Shown piece by piece: positions 1 to 13,430 of a stretch of 64,000 nucleotides of DNA. The position numbers were made by a program, and so were the translations under genes. Origin of the DNA: Sycobia sp. Sy_11 (lineage: Eukaryota > Arthropoda > Insecta > Hymenoptera > Epichrysomallidae); contig JACCIC010000001.1 of the NCBI GenBank assembly GCA_018907035.1, positions 1,961,501 through 2,025,500 of the forward strand, read 5' to 3'. The notes under the pieces are model-generated. The model did not search any database. It saw only the letters and a list, made by a program, of their open reading frames with translations, and had not been told where the DNA came from. The number at the start of each line of letters is the position of its first letter. The stretch's first letter is position 1.

Positions 1-972
1 TTAACTCTCATATCACAAAATGGACTATGCAGTAATTGACAGATTTAAAAATAAACGACTACATATGATTATTCCATTACACAACTCGAGTTTTGTCTTT
101 CAGTCATTCTCTGAATCTAAACTTATTTCTCTCATTAACTTAAGAGCTTCGGTAGCATTATCAGCTGTTCATTACCTATCCTCTCCTTCCTATTTGCCTC
201 ACTTCTATTGCGTTATCTCATTGAGTTATATCAGTTTATTCTGCGTATTCGCACGTATCTCGCATATTCAATTTTACCGAGGCGCAGTAATAAGGGAAGG
301 AGCGTGGCCAATGAAACTAATACTGACAGCAGTACCTTTGCTCGTTTTATAGGCTCTAATTAATATTTAACAAAAGTAGTTTTAACAATAGTTACATATT
401 TCACAAATATTATGATACGTAAATTATTGTAAAAGAACAGACTTAAAATAACTATTTTACGCATTTAATTCATAGTACATTGCAAAATTTTGATTTTTTG
501 GTATTTAGGAAACACAAAATATTTATTATCGCTTTTATCAAATAATTATTGCAAGCTAATTCTTTGTAATTAGTTCAGTTCAATTTTTCGAACCTTCTCT
601 GAAAATCGTAAAAATCGTAAAACAAAACTCGTACTCGAATTAGAAGAGAAAAAAACTTTTTTCTTCTATCTTTCTCTAGCAACTTTGTTGATCGGGATAA
701 AATAGATCAGCCTCTCGTCCATATAATGCGTGAAAACTGAACGGGCAGCATTTAAAGTCATTCCCGCAGCTTCGTAACTGCTCTCCATCATCATTAAAGC
801 CGCTGATTGAATAAAAGAACGAATAAAACACAGGAATAATCGGCAAGCAGTCCCGACCCGATGGCTAATCTCGCGCGTCGAAACTCCCTTTTTTTAAATG
901 AAAGGCCAATGGGAGTTCCTCGCGCGGCTGGAAAAAAATCATTTGCATTTTAGAGCCGACGAGCAACGAAAT

Positions 973-1010
973 AGAGAGAGAGAGAGAGATAGAGAGAGAG
1001 AGAAAGAGAG
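973..1010 (+). repeat. (GA)n microsatellite
   Basis: GA dinucleotides with two interruptions (gata, gaaa). Confidence 0.9.
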
Positions 1011-1215
1011 TCGTTAGGCAAAAAAAAGGAGAAAGAAAGAGTTAGCGCATCGTTAAGCGTCGTTCGCTCGTCGTGGCGATAGGTCTTGCGCGTAGATAGG
1101 ATCATCTACGTCCATTTGCGTGTGGAAAGAGAGTAGGATGATATAGATTGACGGCCGATTTCAGAGTTCCGGAGAATCGCAACAACGTCTTTTTATTGAT
1201 GGAGCAACATACATA

Positions 1216-1234
1216 AATATATATATATATATAC
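1216..1234. repeat. (TA)n microsatellite
   Basis: Short uninterrupted TA run. Confidence 0.85.
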
Positions 1235-4200
1235 CGAAAGTGTTGATTGTTCTGCGATATCGCGCACCTGCCTGGTCCTTTGCACTTTTAATGCCTCGCT
1301 AATTAAACACACTGCATCTTCGTGTAAATGTGTCTAAGTTTGTGCACAGAGTAATTTACTTTTAGCAATTAACGTTTTAACTTTGGTGTAGAAGCCTGTT
1401 TCTGACCGAACTACCCTCGGAGGAAATTGAAGAGTTTTATAAAATCTGAACTCTACAATTTACATTAAAAATATAAAAGAAAACTTTGCACGTGAACGTT
1501 CGACATAAAGATCTATATGACGATCTTCAGGAACTCAGCGTTAGACTTTGTACCTAACTTTTAAGCTAATCGTATAACAGCTTCCCACGCTCTGTCAGCA
1601 GTTTCTTCGCGTGCCTAGTACCCTAAATACGCTTTCAATACCGTACACACTTATAAAGAGCGAGGGGTTTTCTAATCGAAATCAGGCACGTCGATGCGCA
1701 ATATATACGAGAAGAAGAGATGCAAAAAGCGATAGCCTGCACCTTTCCGTTCTCCCTATCAGATTACGTTGAGAGATAATTCGTACCTGCACGCGAACAA
1801 GTATGTAGGCAGAGGACAGAGAGTTCGAAATCGAGCCCGATAGCGAATGTTCGCTATAGGAACACACGTGCCAAAAGAACGAATTCCCTCTCTTCTTCCC
1901 CCTATTATCCGCTGTCCTTTACCGTCGCTGCTCTCGTCCTCTCGTTACAGCTGCGACGCGCAAACGAGTTTGCGGAATCTCTTATGTTACGCGCGCATGG
2001 CGCTGTAAATTTGATTGGCACCTCGTTGGTGTGTGTTTATATATATATATACATGAATTGTGTGCGAGGATGGTATTTTCGCTCTCATTTCGCTTTCTTT
2101 CGGTGGACGCGTCTTTATTGGCAACTGTTATATAATGGACACTATTTTCGGAAACGGAATGTGCAGGACTAACAACTATGCCCGATATGAGTGTAGAATA
2201 AGTATGAAAAAGTATTGCTTATATGAGTAACATTTCGGAGTTCCTTAGAAAATTGTTAAAAGAAAAGATGTAAAAATTGCCGAAGGAAATCAAAACAGGT
2301 ATTAAAAGTATTGGTCAAGAGTATAGTGAAGAGTTATTTATATTAGAGTATATATTTATTATTTATATTATATTATTATGTTTTATATTATATTAGTGTT
2401 ATAGCTAAGAATGCAAAAGATGCGTGAGGGAATTTACTTACACATTATAGAAAGGGTATTGTTAAAGGAGGCTACTGTCAAGGACTTGGGATCCGTGAAC
2501 TTGAAGCTGTGAAAATTCTAAGATTTCAAGGTATTAAAATGGCGAACAATCATAAAGAATCGTTCAAAATCATAAAAATTAAATGTGATAAAAAACAGTC
2601 CTTTACCTCGCTAATATGATAGTTATGTTTCTATAAATAAAATAAATGTATTACAATTATTAAGAGATTTAAAATTATTTAATTTCTTTTTTATTACATT
2701 ATTCGTTTAATTAAAATATTAAAGAAACCATTCTACCACATTCATTCTTCGTTTTTATGCTATGGTATCATAAAATATAACATAATATTTAAATAAATAT
2801 TTTAAATACAAACACCTATTACTTAATAAAAATATGATTTCTCTTTATTTGAAAACTACATTATCTTTTCTTTGTAACAGTTATTGTTTTGATGTAGTGG
2901 CGCCTTCGTACGCGTGTCAGTCCGACCTACGTTTACAGTATTTCTAGCACGATGATGAATGATATGTAATCAGATTTAACACAACGCAATAGTATAATTA
3001 TTAACTAAAAGAATTCACCCTTTAGTTATTGTACAAGTGTATTGTGAACTGGAAAATCCATTTTTCATTATTTTGATAAAACATCGTAATGTTCCTTGAA
3101 TGAAGTTACTGGAAATTTGAAATGTAAGTAGATGTCACTTATTAAGCACACTAATCGGATTTTTTCATTAAGAATAGCTCGTATGGTACTTGGCAATTTG
3201 ATGTAAAATTTTTCATCTTTATTTACAGATATAATTTTAGTTTTGGTTTAACGATGAAAGCGGTTTTATTAATGTTCTAAAGGTGGAAATCTTTCCACGT
3301 CAATGCAAGAAATAAATTTATTTGATATGATACGTGTAATTCAAAGTATATATAAATATATCTTTCTGTCCACATTTCGTGTTCGTCATGGTGTAAAAGA
3401 TTTTAATGCGTTAATTTATATTTAGAATTTAAAGCAAACTTAATAGACGTGTTGTTTTCTTCCGCGCCAGCTTCGACAATCTTTCATAATCACGACATGA
3501 CAGTAAAAAAATGAACAAACAACAACATATTATAATATTAAAGAGATTGTTTTTCGCTCGGCGTGCTCATTGGTTTATTTACTGACAAAGCCCGATATTT
3601 TCTTCCCAAATCAAGGATTTTACAATGGCTAAAACTCGTTTAGACACTGCGCCGTAGTTGGCGGTGCAAGCAAGGCAATCGGTCGACATTGCATTAGACG
3701 ACTCGTGTACGTTAGTGCCGTATGCATTCGCGATTCGAGTTGATAGCATTTTGGAAGCAGATTTTTTGAAACCTCTACAACTTTGCTGAGCCGTAAGTGA
3801 ATCTTGAAAAATTTGTTCAAAAGCAAAAATATCTTTTACACTAGTCTATTGAATACAATGTTTTTAGACAAGTATTTACATTACAACTGTAGTTATTAAA
3901 AAATAAATCTTTCAACAATATTCATTAGATACAGTTCAATTTTTAAAATTTACCATGAAACGTCTGTGATTTCCCAGAATTAGATTGAAAATAAAGGAAG
4001 GCGTGCATTACTTTTATTCGTAGTAGAAGTTAATAGCACTTTCGTTTTCAACAACTACATATTTTACTCAAACAAGACATAAAAGTTACTGCATTGCAGT
4101 AAATTAACATGAAGTAATGTGAAATATTACAAACATACATTTATATACCCTTGAACATAATGCGTTTATTGTGAACTCGTAGTACTGGCACATTCGACTA

Positions 4201-5610
4201 TTGTACACATAGTTTCAATTGTCAACAATCGTAAAACATCGTCTCCATTTATATTTAATAATAAAGATAGGGTGTGGTTTATTTTTTGATGGTATTCCGT
4301 TGACTGTTCGTTTTCAAATCTAATTTTTCGATAATATTGCGAATAGTTTTTTTTAGCGAGAAACTTAATCAGCTTATTTAGCAAAAGGATTTGAGCAAGT
4401 TACGTTTTATACAATTTTATGATTTTTCAAGTTAAAAATGTAATATATTACTATGGATTTTGTTTAATTTGTCAAATATTGAATTTTGTTAAATGCAGGG
4501 TCGTGTTCCTAATCGGAAGATAATTTATCTTTGTCTAAAGAAGGATGAAATTGTAACATTACGTTGATAACCCATTTTTCGCGTAAAGTCAATCTCGCAT
4601 TTTCTATTTAAATTAAACATTTCGTATAGTCAATATATGAGCCCCTCCGAACTAATATAAAAGAGACCATTAGTCTTAATTATGCAAGAATATGTCAAAT
4701 TTGTGCAGTCTTATACTTGTAATTCATTTCATCAGTCTTGTATGATATTATTATTAGCTAAAAAGATCAGATAAATTCGTAAATAACATTTCATTAACTC
4801 ATTTTTCACGTAGAAGACAATTTTATCTATAAGATTAAAAGAAAAAAATGAATTGTGCACAATTTTCTAAAGCAATGATTGTTCCAACCATATTCTTTTA
4901 TAATCGGGGTTCATTTTCCACTGGTTTCGAAATATACATTCTTTCTTTCATTAGAATAATGCAGGTATCAATGGATTAGCATATGTACAATATGTACATA
5001 TTAACAAGGATTAGCTAAAAATAAATAAATAAAAATTATGATCCGTATATTTGAAAATTCACGGAATTTCAGTAGGCTTTGTTGAATGCACAATTACAGG
5101 GAATAATAACGTAGATGTGAAAAATGCTTTTCGAATACTTGCCATCACTTCCTCGAGATTTTTCGAGAGATTGAAACAATAAAATTTCAATAACATTTTT
5201 ATTTCATTAAAAGTAATTTTAAATATACAATTTGATAGTGCAATCTTATCTTAATTATTATAAAATTGTAATATCTTACTAATACACTAATTCTAGACAC
5301 TGCAAAGTACAAATCATATGCAATGTAAACTTTTGTAATTACAAGCATATTTTCGTACATTTTATCACCTCGTCCATTATATATATACACACTATGCAAT
5401 CTCGCTCAACCTTATGCGCTGCAGAGCGTATCCGCAAATATTTTACACTCGCGACAGTAAAAGAGCAACGATAAGATCGGTCTGAACTGCTTGTAAATGA
5501 AGGAAAAAAATGCGAGTAATCTAAAATAGGGGACATAGGTTTGATTACGTTAACCAAAGAGATTTTTTTGTTCGAATGGCTTTGGAATATGGGGGTTGGA
5601 GCGAGAATCA

Positions 5611-5612
<2 letters not shown>

Positions 5613-5657
<45 letters not shown>
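5613..5657. repeat. (AT)n microsatellite
   Basis: Uninterrupted AT run of about 45 bp. The Ile-Tyr repeats of the minus-strand frame across it are an artefact. Confidence 0.95.
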
Positions 5658-5660
<3 letters not shown>

Positions 5661-6461
5661 ACTGGAATGTCGCGCACTGCAATTCACGATACAAAATGAA
5701 TCGCTCCTACGTCGGTTTCGTGTTGGAAAGACTAGCTAAATGAGTTTTCTCTGTGATTCTGCTGGAAGTCTCCCCGTTACATCCATCTCGACCGCCTTCA
5801 GCTTTCTCTTCTCTTTTTCTCACCCTCTCCTCCTACTTACCTTGTTTACCACTTGCCCTTAGTTCTTTTAATTCGCTACTATCGTCTTTTTTTCTTCTAA
5901 TTCTACTGTTACATTCGTGAAAATGGCGCTCATTGTTTCTTTTTTTTTAAGTAGTATCAAAGGTTCGTTAGAACACCGAGGTACTGGATAATTAAAATTT
6001 AATTAAACTATTGTACGACCGTTCTTTTCTTCGCTTTAACGGCAAAAAAGTAATGGCGCAGATCGTTTAATTAAAAATTATGCAACAAAGCAAAGTGAGA
6101 AGTAATTAAAAATTACATTGGATCGAAAAAAGATATCGTTCTTTCAACTGCGAACTGAAACGATATGTCATCAAATAAAATACAAAAAAATTGCAAAGAG
6201 ATTAGATAAAATTAAAAAAGTTAAAAATAGTGCTTACGCGATCGATGATAAAACCTTTAAATTATTTTACGGAAGATCTCAAAGTTTTGAATAAAACATG
6301 AAAATGATGAATTAATTAAAATAATTTTCGTTAATTTTCATTCTTAATTTAAAAATAAATTCACAAATTTTTGAACTGTATTTAATAAGTGATTTAATTT
6401 TCATGTCCACCATATTAAATATTCAATAAATATATTTGTATTATTTCACAGCATTCTACAG

Positions 6462-6630
6462 GATGGGCCATTATAAACAATCTATGTTAAATATCTCTAA
6501 AAATCAAGGTAGGGTTTGGAGGGGGCCAATTATTGATGATCTGATTAATGAACTTGAGGTCAAGGCTAAAGGTCATTTGAAAGTCATCAACTTTTGACGT
6601 TAGAAGTCAAAAGACGTCAAAAGACGCAAC
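6462..6630 (+). mobile_element. Transposon-end-like fragment (possible relic)
   Basis: The stretch opens with tacaggatgggccattataa, close in form to the acaggGTGnCCcat ends common on non-autonomous DNA transposons in insect genomes. It continues with AGGTCA-type half sites (gaggtcaagg, aaaggtcatt, aaagtcatc) and then a 10-bp tandem repeat gtcaaaagac twice. I could not find an inverted partner end nearby, so it would be a solo or truncated copy. The resemblance comes from memory of repeat styles, not from a database hit. Confidence 0.3.
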
Positions 6631-7149
6631 ATTTAACGATGAGATATGATCTTTGTCTGAAGATTACTATCATTTGGACTACTTCGAACCATGCCATTTT
6701 TTCTTTTATGCTTTTCTTTAGTTTGGAAAGTTTTTGAACTTTACGAGTGATTTAAATGTTGATCGCGCCCTTGATTGCGCGCTGATAAATAGTCCGATCT
6801 AATCGTAAAGTTTTCCTTTCCTTCCACGGACAAGGTTAAACGATTGAATTATCCTAGAAAAAAACGAATGGATCTTCAAATGATCTTTGACGGCAAGATA
6901 ATGGCTAAATTTTCTTTCCGTCAGCTTTCTTTTCAAGGTATTTACATGGATTTCTTCTAATGAAACGCCCTTGAAAGCGTCGTAATAAAATTAAACGTGG
7001 CTATGCCAACTTCTTATTATCACTTTATATTATTACTCCAGCTTCACTTAAAAACAAAATAAAGAAAACCGCAAAATGATAATGTAGCGAAGACTGCCTT
7101 TGCACAAAAAAAGTGAAGAGACACGCGCATAAGAAGCAAAAATTCTAGT

Positions 7150-7560
7150 CTCGCGCGTATTTCACGATCCGCTGCTTAATTTTTACGCAGAGCCGCCTGT
7201 CTCGTACGCTCCGATAACGAGCAGCATACAACCCCCCTTCTCCCCCTTCTCCTTCACCATCGAAGCGAAGCCCGAGTTAATCTGGACTTTACGGCGGCGC
7301 GGCGCTTCGACGTCCGCGCGCAAGCGCGATATGCCTGACAAGTGTGTATACCGCGCGTCGCTTAAACTACAGCGAAATTTACGATTGGCCTCGCTGCTCG
7401 CGCAAAAAAAAAAAAAACATATTTCACGCGCGGATTATTCGCGCGGCCGAGTGAATATTTTGAAATAATATGCGCGCGTTTATCGGGAAAAGTTATAGTC
7501 CGGCGTCCTCTGTGTATGGGACTATCCGGGAGGCCGAGGTTGAACAACGATCGCGCAAAA
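7150..7560. other. GC- and CpG-rich island
   Basis: The stretch is dense in CG dinucleotides (ggcggcgcggcgc, cgcgcgcaag), in contrast to the AT-rich flanks. It has no supported exon. Such islands in insect genomes may mark promoters or conserved regulatory DNA; nothing here decides between these. Confidence 0.6.
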
Positions 7561-8001
7561 GGAATTCGAACCCGATTGATTACTATATTATTTACTCAAA
7601 TATAGAAATGACTTCGTTAATCGAAGATAATGTACGCATGTAGCATTTATATTCTTTGCAAAGCTGATTTTAATTAATATCTTGTATCATTCGACGGCAA
7701 AATTGAATGTAATTTAAATAGTGCATTATAATTTGAATTCCATTATTTTCTGCATATTAATTACAAGAAACTGAATTTGAATTTGTTAAAAACTATTCTG
7801 CTATAATATTTAGTAATTAATTATCCTCGTGATCCTTATGATGTAATCAATCTTTATAAAATTATTTGTAAATTAAACAGTATGCGTAAAGAAACATTTT
7901 ATAATATTAAAAAAAATCGTGGCTGAACATGTAAACAGTATAGAATTTATTAGCTGCAATATAACACACATTTAGTACGTGAAACAATATTTAAAAACTT
8001 T

Positions 8002-8241
8002 TTATGTTTTAAAATAAATTTTACGAACCCGGAGTTGATGCAGTTGTACTGGATGATGTATTTTTTCTACGCTCAATTGTTGCAGGGGAGTTTCTGATGG
8101 GTTTTGATGTTGCGCGGGAGATTCGAGCAATTCGAATTTATTGAATTTTGTTCTACGCTTAGACTGAATTTTATTACTGTCTACAGAGTTTGCGTTATTA
8201 AGGGTAAAGACTTTTGTTTCTATAAAAGGTTTTGACATCAC
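8002..8241 (-). other. Unidentified minus-strand ORF, possible gene relic
   Basis: This 79-residue frame (MMSKPFIETKVFTLNNANSV at its start) is rich in Lys, Glu, Gln, His and Pro, with no homopolymer runs. That is unlike the repeat-derived frames elsewhere in the window. It stays open upstream to about 8256. A second, overlapping frame just upstream follows an acceptor-like attttctcag-type site (aataatttcag) and reads KFVDNTMIKKYKRDDVKTFY before stopping, as if the two frames were one reading frame broken by a frameshift. An AATAAA on the minus strand lies at 7951-7946, about 50 nt past the stop. No domain is recognised. It could be a decayed retrocopy or chance. Confidence 0.2.
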
Positions 8242-9714
8242 GTTTATACTTCTTGATCATTGTATTATCGACAAATTTCTGAAATTATTTTAAGAGAATC
8301 GATTAAAAGAAAGGGCCGGACAGTTAGTCAAAAATTTTTTGAACATAATTGAGTTTTGAGTTTTGAATAATTGAGAACAGAAAGTGTACGACTTATGGTA
8401 GAACTACTCGTATACAACAGCTGTTTGTAGTTTTTAGGTATGTAAATTAATTTTTTTTCAAAACTGCATAACCTCGAACGTAACTTAAAATCACCTTTTT
8501 TGCATATTTAGTTCAGTATATGTTCGTCTAATGGAATAGGCTAATTCAAAAATAAGATCCAGACTAGGTGCAGGGAAAGGCTTGGGAAAATCAGAGTCTG
8601 GTTGTTATACCTACTTTTTGTTGTTCCATTTTCTATTCAACGAAATATGTCTGACATTGCCTGTGTTTATCTATACGTGAATTACTACTATGGCTGTTTT
8701 CAAATTTCTTCTTGTTCAGGAGTTCGTAGCATTGGCATAATTCTGGCAATAAAATTATTGTTGAAAAGTATTTATAAAACCAAGCGATTCTTGTTGATTT
8801 TTCGGACATATGAGTAAACCGTTTATGATAAACGTATTTTCGAAAACTTACATAATAGACGTATCAGTTAATCATCCGTTTTATGATTCTAATCGTGTAT
8901 TTACCGATAATACAGGAACGTAAATCAAAAATATAAGGTTCAAAATATCAATACGCGTCTTCTTATACATTATTCTATAGATACTAAATTGAAATTTTTG
9001 AGCATTTTATTAACTGAATTCGTAAAATGTACTTCAATGCCACTTCCATAAATGTCCCGTGTGCATATCCAACAAGCCCTAAACCTGACAAACTTCAAAC
9101 CCACATACCCCCAAAAGTTCTATAATCGCAATTAGACGAATTCTGCATATTCCAGATTTGCAAAATCGTTTTTACGTTGAGCATTTTGCTATAAGCATTA
9201 AATTTAAATTTATCATCTCAAAAAAAAACATATATAACAAACAATAATCGGAATAGCAATGAAAACGTCGACCGTAACACGCGGTGACATAATTTCAATT
9301 TCAGCTCAATAGATAAGATGCATATATATTTAATCAGTTGCGCGATAAAATTGACAAATTCATCTTGCAAAATTCATTGAATTCGAATATTATCGCGCAG
9401 CTGGATTAATAAACATCAAAAATATGGTTATGTAAAATTTTTAATTGCCATCGTATTCCTTAAATTCACGAGTCAGACTCTGCATACCATTGGATTTTAG
9501 GATTCCGATTAGTTCGTTAGCAGTAGTTAGTTTATTTACTTTCTAATGCTTCTCTCTAATGTTTTCTACGATATTACGAGAAATTCTTTTTCGATGAGTT
9601 TCGAGCATAGGTCAGCATTATTATTGCCTCCTTGCAACTAAGACAAAGATTGCATTCAGTACGTAAAAAGCATAAACGGCTTGCGGTAGTATATAAGATC
9701 TTTGGAAAAAGAGG

Positions 9715-9717
<3 letters not shown>

Positions 9718-9778
<61 letters not shown>
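9718..9778 (+). repeat. (AG)n microsatellite
   Basis: Sixty-one uninterrupted bases of alternating A and G. It generates spurious Arg-Glu and Ser-Leu frames on both strands. Confidence 0.95.
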
Positions 9779-9782
<4 letters not shown>

Positions 9783-10122
9783 AGAGGAGTAAAAAAGCAT
9801 TTTGGTGTTCTGCCAAAGAGTTTTTTCCGTTTCTTTCGATGAAAGTTGTGTTGTGGGGCTAAAAAAATTAAACGGCATTTATTCAATGCTCATGGCCCTT
9901 CGCTTAAGCTTGCAAAGTAATTCAGAAAGGTTTTCCGCTCATTGTGTGCTTTCGAACAAATTTCGCATAATAATAAATCATACTTCCTTTTCGTATTTCG
10001 TATGAGGACAATTTAGCATATCGATATAGATTAATGTGTAATATAAAAAAAATTAGTTCGAAACTTATTATTTGAAAAGTTAAAATCAACTTATTCTGAA
10101 CCAAATTTAACTAAAAGACATT

Positions 10123-10128
<6 letters not shown>

Positions 10129-10176
<48 letters not shown>
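10129..10176. repeat. (TA)n microsatellite
   Basis: Uninterrupted TA run of just under 50 bp. Confidence 0.95.
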
Positions 10177-10181
<5 letters not shown>

Positions 10182-10733
10182 CTTAATACAAGGAATTGTA
10201 ACATCTAGTTAATTTAGCACGAAAACTTTTCAATACTGAACAGTGTTTTTTAATCTAATTACTAAGTTAAATAGTTATGTTAAAGCTTTGCATCATTTCG
10301 AACGAAATTTTTTTCCAATACAGGAGCCACATAAAAATAACTGTTTATCTCTTCATTCCATCCACCTATATATACTTTTATCCGAAACAATGATTTCCAA
10401 TACATTCGATCGTCACTCCTCCTTTATCAAAAAAGCAATCGTTACCAACGTATTTTCGACATCACCTACCGACGCCCGCTTCATAACGTACAATTGCGAA
10501 CGAAATATTGGGTCGCGGGGAATAAAAGGGAAGCCAGCGCGCGCGCCCAGGCAAGAAAAATCGGGAGCGGAAAGGAGAAGAGTGAAGAAGAATCCCTAGG
10601 AGACGGCGTAAAACTGAATCCCCCCATCCTATATGGAGTTTAAATTAAATTTGCCGAGTCGTGCAACAATCAGCGCGCGGGCCCCGCGGGGATTCTGCTC
10701 CTCGAGAAAGATAAAAAGAAAATCGGCGGTTTT

Positions 10734-10736
<3 letters not shown>

Positions 10737-10782
<46 letters not shown>

Positions 10783-10799
10783 CATACATATATACATAC
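10737..10799. repeat. (TA)n then (CATA)n compound microsatellite
   Basis: A TA run to 10778 is followed by cata/tatacata units to 10799. Confidence 0.95.
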
Positions 10800-10896
10800 C
10801 TATATACATATACCTTTCCATTTCTAGGAGATGCACAGATAATTTTGTTGTCGATCACTCGTTATATACTTCATTGCTCTGGCACACGGAAAATGG

Positions 10897-10953
10897 TTAT
10901 TATTATTATTAGTATTATCATTATTATCATTGTCGTCGTTATTGTTATTGTTA
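10897..10953 (+). repeat. Imperfect (TTA)/(TTG) trinucleotide repeat
   Basis: Units of TTA drift into TCA, TCG and TTG. The minus-strand Asn/Asp-rich frame here comes from this repeat. Confidence 0.85.
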
Positions 10954-11111
10954 GTATACGAAACTCCAGATTGCGGGCTCGTGTCTTCGCTCCTTCTCCC
11001 ATCCTGCCTCCGTGAATTCTTGTATAACCACGACCGTGACACCGATCTCTGAAGGATGACGAAGGGGGAACTGCTCATTAAATCCACTACTCTCAATTTG
11101 TCGCTACTTGG

Positions 11112-11150
11112 TCTTTCTCACTCACTCTCACTTACTTACTCACTCACTCA

Positions 11151-11185
<35 letters not shown>

Positions 11186-11220
11186 TTTCTCTTTTTCTCT
11201 GGATCTCTCTTTCTCTTTCT
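11112..11220 (+). repeat. Pyrimidine-rich (CT)n/(CTCA)n/(CTTT)n block
   Basis: A ctca and ctta tetranucleotide section precedes a pure CT core (11151-11176), then cttt/ctct steps to 11220. Confidence 0.9.
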
Positions 11221-11663
11221 CTTAAATTAAGAAACTTATATGTTAAATCTTATAGTGACAGAAATGGCTGTCAAATCAGGATTATATATATATATGCCAC
11301 AGGACTGTACAAGCTCAGCTGTCATGTGGATAATTTAGGTGATAAAGATAGGCTCCATTAACACCATGCCTCCCTTTTTATCCTCTAGCCAATCATTATT
11401 AACGCATTACGAAGGCTGTTATTGGCAGATATTATAACCATCATTCTGCAAGAGCAAGCGACGGACGCATTATGCTAAATAAAAGAAAAGAGAATAGTCA
11501 GTTGTGTTAGTGATTTGAATTTACATAATACCACCGTTTAATGATATACCGTCTGTTCCAACCCTATTTCACTATTTTAATTCTTGAACTTATTTATTTA
11601 ATTCAAATAGTTATAGTTTGTTAATTTTAATTACAGCCCAGATCATTTATATATTAAATTTAT

Positions 11664-11690
11664 TATACGTGTTATGCGTGTTATACGTGT
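11664..11690 (+). repeat. 9-bp tandem repeat, three copies
   Basis: tatacgtgt, tatgcgtgt and tatacgtgt follow one another with one changed base. Confidence 0.85.
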
Positions 11691-12889
11691 CAAAAAAGAT
11701 GACGATTACCTATGATATATATTAATATATTATTTAAGTTATGATATTGTTACTTCCGCTTATTTTTCAATTACTTTAAATTTTAATTCGCAAATATCTT
11801 CGTTTACTAAACCAGTATGGGTTCTACCCGATGGTGAAATAAATATATGTCCAATGAAATCTTTCACTCTCTTCCTCTCGCACTCCCGCGGCTGTAAGCG
11901 GGCAAGGCGAGCACCGCTGCGTCGGAAGCAGCCCTCCGCAGATGCAAATAAAGATTCGCGTTCGTACGCTGTAGACTGGCCGCGCAGGCTTAGCTCATTG
12001 CGCCACTCATTCGATCAGAGTCAGTTGCGAGCTTTGACGAGCCGCGCGGTCGGTGGCGTTTTTCGATCCGCCTCCCTCTCCCGCGATTATCAAATTTTGC
12101 GCGATCGAACTCTTCCCTTCGATGGGTCATATCACGAAGTTCAACGGTATGTTAAAAAATATACAAACGAGATGTATATGCTTTTGTGGTTTAAGAGGAA
12201 GAGAGCATGGGAATACGCAAAATCCATCGTCAATTTATAGAAAAAGTAGGTTTCTTTCGACCGTATAAAGTGAAGGAGATCTTTATAGAATTAGGCATGG
12301 AAATTATTCAGGAATTCAATCAATTTCAATATTTTTAATTTCGTAATTTTAATACTTTTCAAATTCAAATCAACGACTCGTTTAATCAATTTAGCGCTAG
12401 TTCTTCATTGTCTGTATTTATTGACTTTGTATCCATTTGTACATCCGAAGGTACGAAATAATGTATAACTTTTTTGGGCGGCGTTTCCCGAAATAATCCG
12501 TTTGGACCTATATTCATCAATGATTTTAAATTATTAATTTAAGATCATTTTCGTGTATAATTTGCACTCGGGCTGCGAAATTGCATTGCAAGTGTATACA
12601 AAAGCTTTTTCTGTCTTATCAAACGACATTTCTAGGTCTTCGCGCCATCCTCGAACTAACTGAAATTGCCCGATATTCGCTGCTCATTCGCCACGGGATT
12701 GAGAGAGTAAGCGAAAATAATTTTATACGGTTTCTTATTACTTAGTTTTCCTGGCACGTTTGGGGCTGTAATTAAAATTTATCGAGCCATTAAATATGGC
12801 AGTTATTCGCCTGTTGCTTTTGTTTTAACCACTGTTATTTTACTGCTTGTCAAAATAACCACGAGACTCTCCATTGAAAGAGCCAATCG

Positions 12890-13384
12890 ATTTCCGTCCG
12901 AGTTTTCTTAAATGGGAAAATTTCGATACGGCGCGGCCCACCGCGTAAACCCCGTCAAAACGATCCCCCGGAAGCCCCCTCGACTCCGAGCGTCGTTACC
13001 GTTACACCGAATGCGAGGGCATTGGACAACTTGGCCTTTAGGAAACGATCCCATTCGCCGGCGCTATATATCTGTGTTGTAGTCTTGCGCCGCGTCGTTA
13101 GCGCGGAGGTGAACGATCAACCCAGCTACCCCCCCCCCTCCTTCCACCCGCCACCGTCGCCCGCCGAAAGTGCGGCAACCGACGCTAATTGCTCGCCGCT
13201 CGTCCGTGTACAGCTTCCAATCTGTCGTCCGCGGGCCTTTGTGCACGGACACGAGTGAATCGGGGGGGGGGGGGCTGGGTAGAAGCAGGAATTGTTCCGA
13301 AGTGGTAGAGGACGTTTGACGTTTCCGACGGAATTGACGAGTGAAGATTCGTCGCGTCATCGGTTTGTCCGTGGAGTCTGTGTG

Positions 13385-13430
<46 letters not shown>

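Larger units (their letters stand above)
1..7150. other. AT-rich noncoding stretch
   Basis: Apart from the microsatellites listed, I see no gene. Short minus-strand frames at 3629-3826 and 4166-4384 have ordinary composition but no domain or splice context. A minus-strand donor-like cag-type site, acaag|gtaagtagg, lies at about 5842-5834 with a 36-codon open frame before it. An acceptor-like tttctttgtaacag (plus, ending near 2880) stands alone. Confidence 0.7.
7560..12890. other. AT-rich noncoding stretch with microsatellites
   Basis: Apart from the ORF relic at 8002-8241 and the repeats, nothing is identified. A frame of 118 codons (10243-10599) and one of 128 codons (11854-12240) are open, but neither shows a domain, coding-like context or splice support. 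At 12018-12050 a tcagtt initiator-like site is followed about 26 nt later by ggtcg, close to but not at the usual DPE spacing. Confidence 0.6.

Noticed and set aside
2430..2520. Minus-strand exon-like segment ending at aatgt|gtaagt
   Set aside because: The frame is short, the acceptor is poor, and the opposite strand is equally open.
7558..7575. B-box-like gggttcgaattcc on the minus strand
   Set aside because: No A box or tRNA fold lies upstream on that strand.
8421..8443. Acceptor-donor junction gtttttag|gtatgt (plus) as another recursive splice site
   Set aside because: The pyrimidine tract is short and broken by an upstream AG; much weaker than 34633/34634.
9574..9886. Overlapping frames on both strands at 9.6-9.9 kb
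   Set aside because: All cross the (AG)n run and have no domain outside it.
11854..12240. 128-codon plus-strand frame
   Set aside because: GC-rich middle section, no recognisable domain, and no splice or promoter support.
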